Below, in pieces: positions 6,979 to 7,510 of a stretch of DNA of 7,510 bases. The DNA is from Treponema sp. Its GTDB lineage: Bacteria > Spirochaetota > Spirochaetia > Treponematales > Breznakiellaceae. A program made the position numbers and the translations under genes. The notes beneath the pieces are model-generated. The model did no database searches, was not told the origin of the DNA, and saw only the letters and a program-made list of their open reading frames with translations. The stretch spans positions 1 through 7,510 of the forward strand of contig JAISOQ010000286.1 in NCBI GenBank assembly GCA_031275515.1, written 5' to 3'. Numbering within the stretch: position 1 is the first letter of the stretch; each line of letters begins with the position of its first letter.

Positions 6979-7340
6979 TTATTCCCAGCCCGTATAACCT
7001 CCGTCATCGTCCCTGGAGATGGTAAGGGCATTCCCTGCCCGCCGAGAGTACTGTTGCGCTTCTTCCCGGACCAAGTAAGGACGTCTCCGTTGCCTCCTGC
7101 GGTGTTCCGCAGCGACATCTCCGCATTGGAACCGTGGATGATGCCGCCGGTTTTGATAAGGCTAAGGCTGCCGTAAACCATATACACGCCGCCGCCATAG
7201 CTGGAAGCGGTATTGCCACTGACAGACCCGCCATTCATAGTAAAGCTGCCCCAGAAACACACACCACCGCCATAGCTTTCCGCCGTATTACCGCTGACAG
7301 ACCCGCCATTCATGGTAAAATCGCTGTCACAGTTTGTTCT
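6979..7340 (-). pseudogene. 3' remnant of a repeat-rich surface / Pmp-like autotransporter gene, truncated and frameshifted
   Basis: The minus strand reads CDSDFT-MNGGSVSGNTAESYGGGV and a second copy MNGGSVSGNTASSYGGGV, then KTGGIIHGSNAEMSLRNT and SGKKRNST. These are hallmarks of the 'GGSxSGNTA' beta-helix repeat proteins (Chlamydia Pmp-like) expanded in gut treponemes. No start codon, signal peptide or ribosome site belongs to it: family-like residues continue upstream of the Met at 7313 to about 7331 and then meet a TGA (7344-7346). Near the end, the open frame runs on as PLPSPGTMTEVIRAGNK to a stop at 6954, but the alternative frame from about 7034 reads NALTISRDDDGGYTGWE and stops at 6979, which is the expected acidic/Gly C-terminus; one base seems to have been lost in the GGG run near 7031-7037. 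It is therefore broken at both ends. The gene probably continued upstream, beyond the element at 7341-7510. Confidence 0.65.
7192..7331 (-). repeat. 75-bp (25-codon) tandem repeat, about two copies
   Basis: Two units lie 75 bp apart and each encodes a 25-residue beta-helix turn beginning at MNGGSVSGNTA. The 20-base block at 7219-7238 recurs exactly at 7294-7313, and CCGCCATAGCT at 7192-7202 recurs at 7267-7277; the middles differ. The second unit is cut off by the neighbouring element. Confidence 0.75.
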
Positions 7341-7350
7341 AAGTCATTTA

Positions 7351-7369
7351 CCACCGGCATAGCCGGTGG
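7351..7369. repeat. Subterminal hairpin 1 (8-bp stem, 3-nt loop)
   Basis: CCACCGGC and GCCGGTGG are perfect complements around ATA. It is the hairpin nearest the inferred element tip, the position of the transposase-recognised hairpin in IS200/IS605 right ends. Confidence 0.7.
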
Positions 7370-7378
7370 CTTGAGGAA

Positions 7379-7395
7379 GCCCCCTTAAAGGGGGC
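7379..7395. repeat. Hairpin 2 (8-bp arms, near-continuous palindrome)
   Basis: GCCCCCTT and AAGGGGGC are exact complements separated by a single A, so the inner A/T pairs would open to form the loop. It lies 9 bp inside hairpin 1. No U-run follows on either strand, so it is not a standard terminator. Confidence 0.6.
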
Positions 7396-7444
7396 AATCC
7401 ACTTACAAATCTTTTTCTTTTTCTACCTGCTTTTGATTACAACT

Positions 7445-7510
7445 TTACCCTACCCTTCTTTTCTTAATTTCGGCTTCAATATTTGCTTCGTTTATTGATG
7501 TAACAGATTT
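7445..7510 (-). CDS. C-terminal tail of an ORF entering from the right, possibly TnpB
   Basis: Only the last 21 codons are in the window; they read KSVTSINEANIEAEIKKRRVG and end in TAA at 7445-7447. The other two minus-strand frames close within 11 codons, which is weak support for this frame. I do not recognise the peptide on its own. The call as a transposase/TnpB tail depends entirely on its place about 100 bp inside a hairpin-bearing element end. Partial at the 5' side. Confidence 0.3.
   Translation of the reverse strand, partial: KSVTSINEANIEAEIKKRRVG

Larger units (their letters stand above)
7341..7510 (-). mobile_element. Right end of a probable IS200/IS605-family element (partial)
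   Basis: The stretch starts where surface-gene coding ends. It contains two compact hairpins (7351-7369 and 7379-7395) and, further in, the last codons of a minus-strand ORF that leaves the window. Subterminal hairpins instead of terminal inverted repeats, and an ORF whose 3' end lies about 100 bp from the tip, fit IS200/IS605 elements carrying tnpB; in those the 3' end of tnpB plus the right end is transcribed as an omega-RNA guide. The exact tip is uncertain within roughly 7331-7350. Composition (A/T-rich, pyrimidine tracts at 7411-7424) differs from the operon. The transposase itself is not visible, so the family call is inference. Confidence 0.45.

Noticed and set aside
6954..7313. Intact 119-residue gene starting at the Met at 7313
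   Set aside because: That Met is an internal repeat residue; matching repeat sequence continues upstream of it and there is no ribosome site, so it is a fragment, and its last third is out of frame.
7351..7395. CRISPR-like repeat or tandem intrinsic terminators
   Set aside because: The two hairpins differ in sequence and there is no spacer periodicity; neither is followed by a U-run on either strand.

Overview
The window looks like chromosomal DNA from a spirochaete, most likely a Treponema of the termite-gut type (T. primitia / T. azotonutricium group). That placement is an inference. It rests on moderate GC, a four-gene GldA-GldF-GldG-DUF4340 cluster, a membrane protein ending in a degenerate GGDEF-like fold, and a fragment of the 'MNGGSVSGNTA' surface-repeat family that is abundant in those genomes. 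No rRNA or tRNA is present to settle it.

Layout. (1) 8-937 (-): a Memo/AmmeMemoRadiSam-B protein with its three metal-ligand positions intact. (2) 938-993: a 56-bp divergent promoter region. (3) 994-2370 (+): a two-TM membrane protein with a periplasmic domain, a very acidic linker and a cytoplasmic GGDEF-like domain lacking the catalytic motif; its start appears to be leaderless. (4) 2371-6727 (-): a tightly packed operon read right to left, made of an ABC ATPase (gldA-like), a six-TM permease (gldF-like), a large periplasmic auxiliary subunit (gldG-like) and a DUF4340 protein. The first two junctions from either side are ATGA overlaps (gldA/gldF and gldG/DUF4340) and gldF/gldG are 3 bp apart. 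A strong extended -10 promoter sits before the ATPase gene. The operon's last stop codon abuts the stop of gene (3) with no spacer.

(5) 6787-7510: an accessory, decaying region. It holds a perfect 16-bp inverted repeat, then the 3' remnant of a repeat-rich surface/autotransporter-like gene that is 5'-truncated and carries a frameshift near its end. Beyond that is what looks like the right end of an IS200/IS605-type element: two hairpins and the last 21 codons of an ORF running off the window. The surface-gene reading frame stops matching its family just where the element's hairpin-bearing end begins, so the simplest reading is insertion of the element into the surface gene.

How the genes fit together. 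The four minus-strand operon genes should form one membrane complex: ATPase dimer plus permease as the motor, with GldG and DUF4340 as N-terminally anchored periplasmic subunits. Its substrate is unknown. I see no clear new defence or mobile system. The most interesting points are the element/surface-gene junction with its possible omega-RNA, the degenerate GGDEF receptor, and the perfect inverted repeat.
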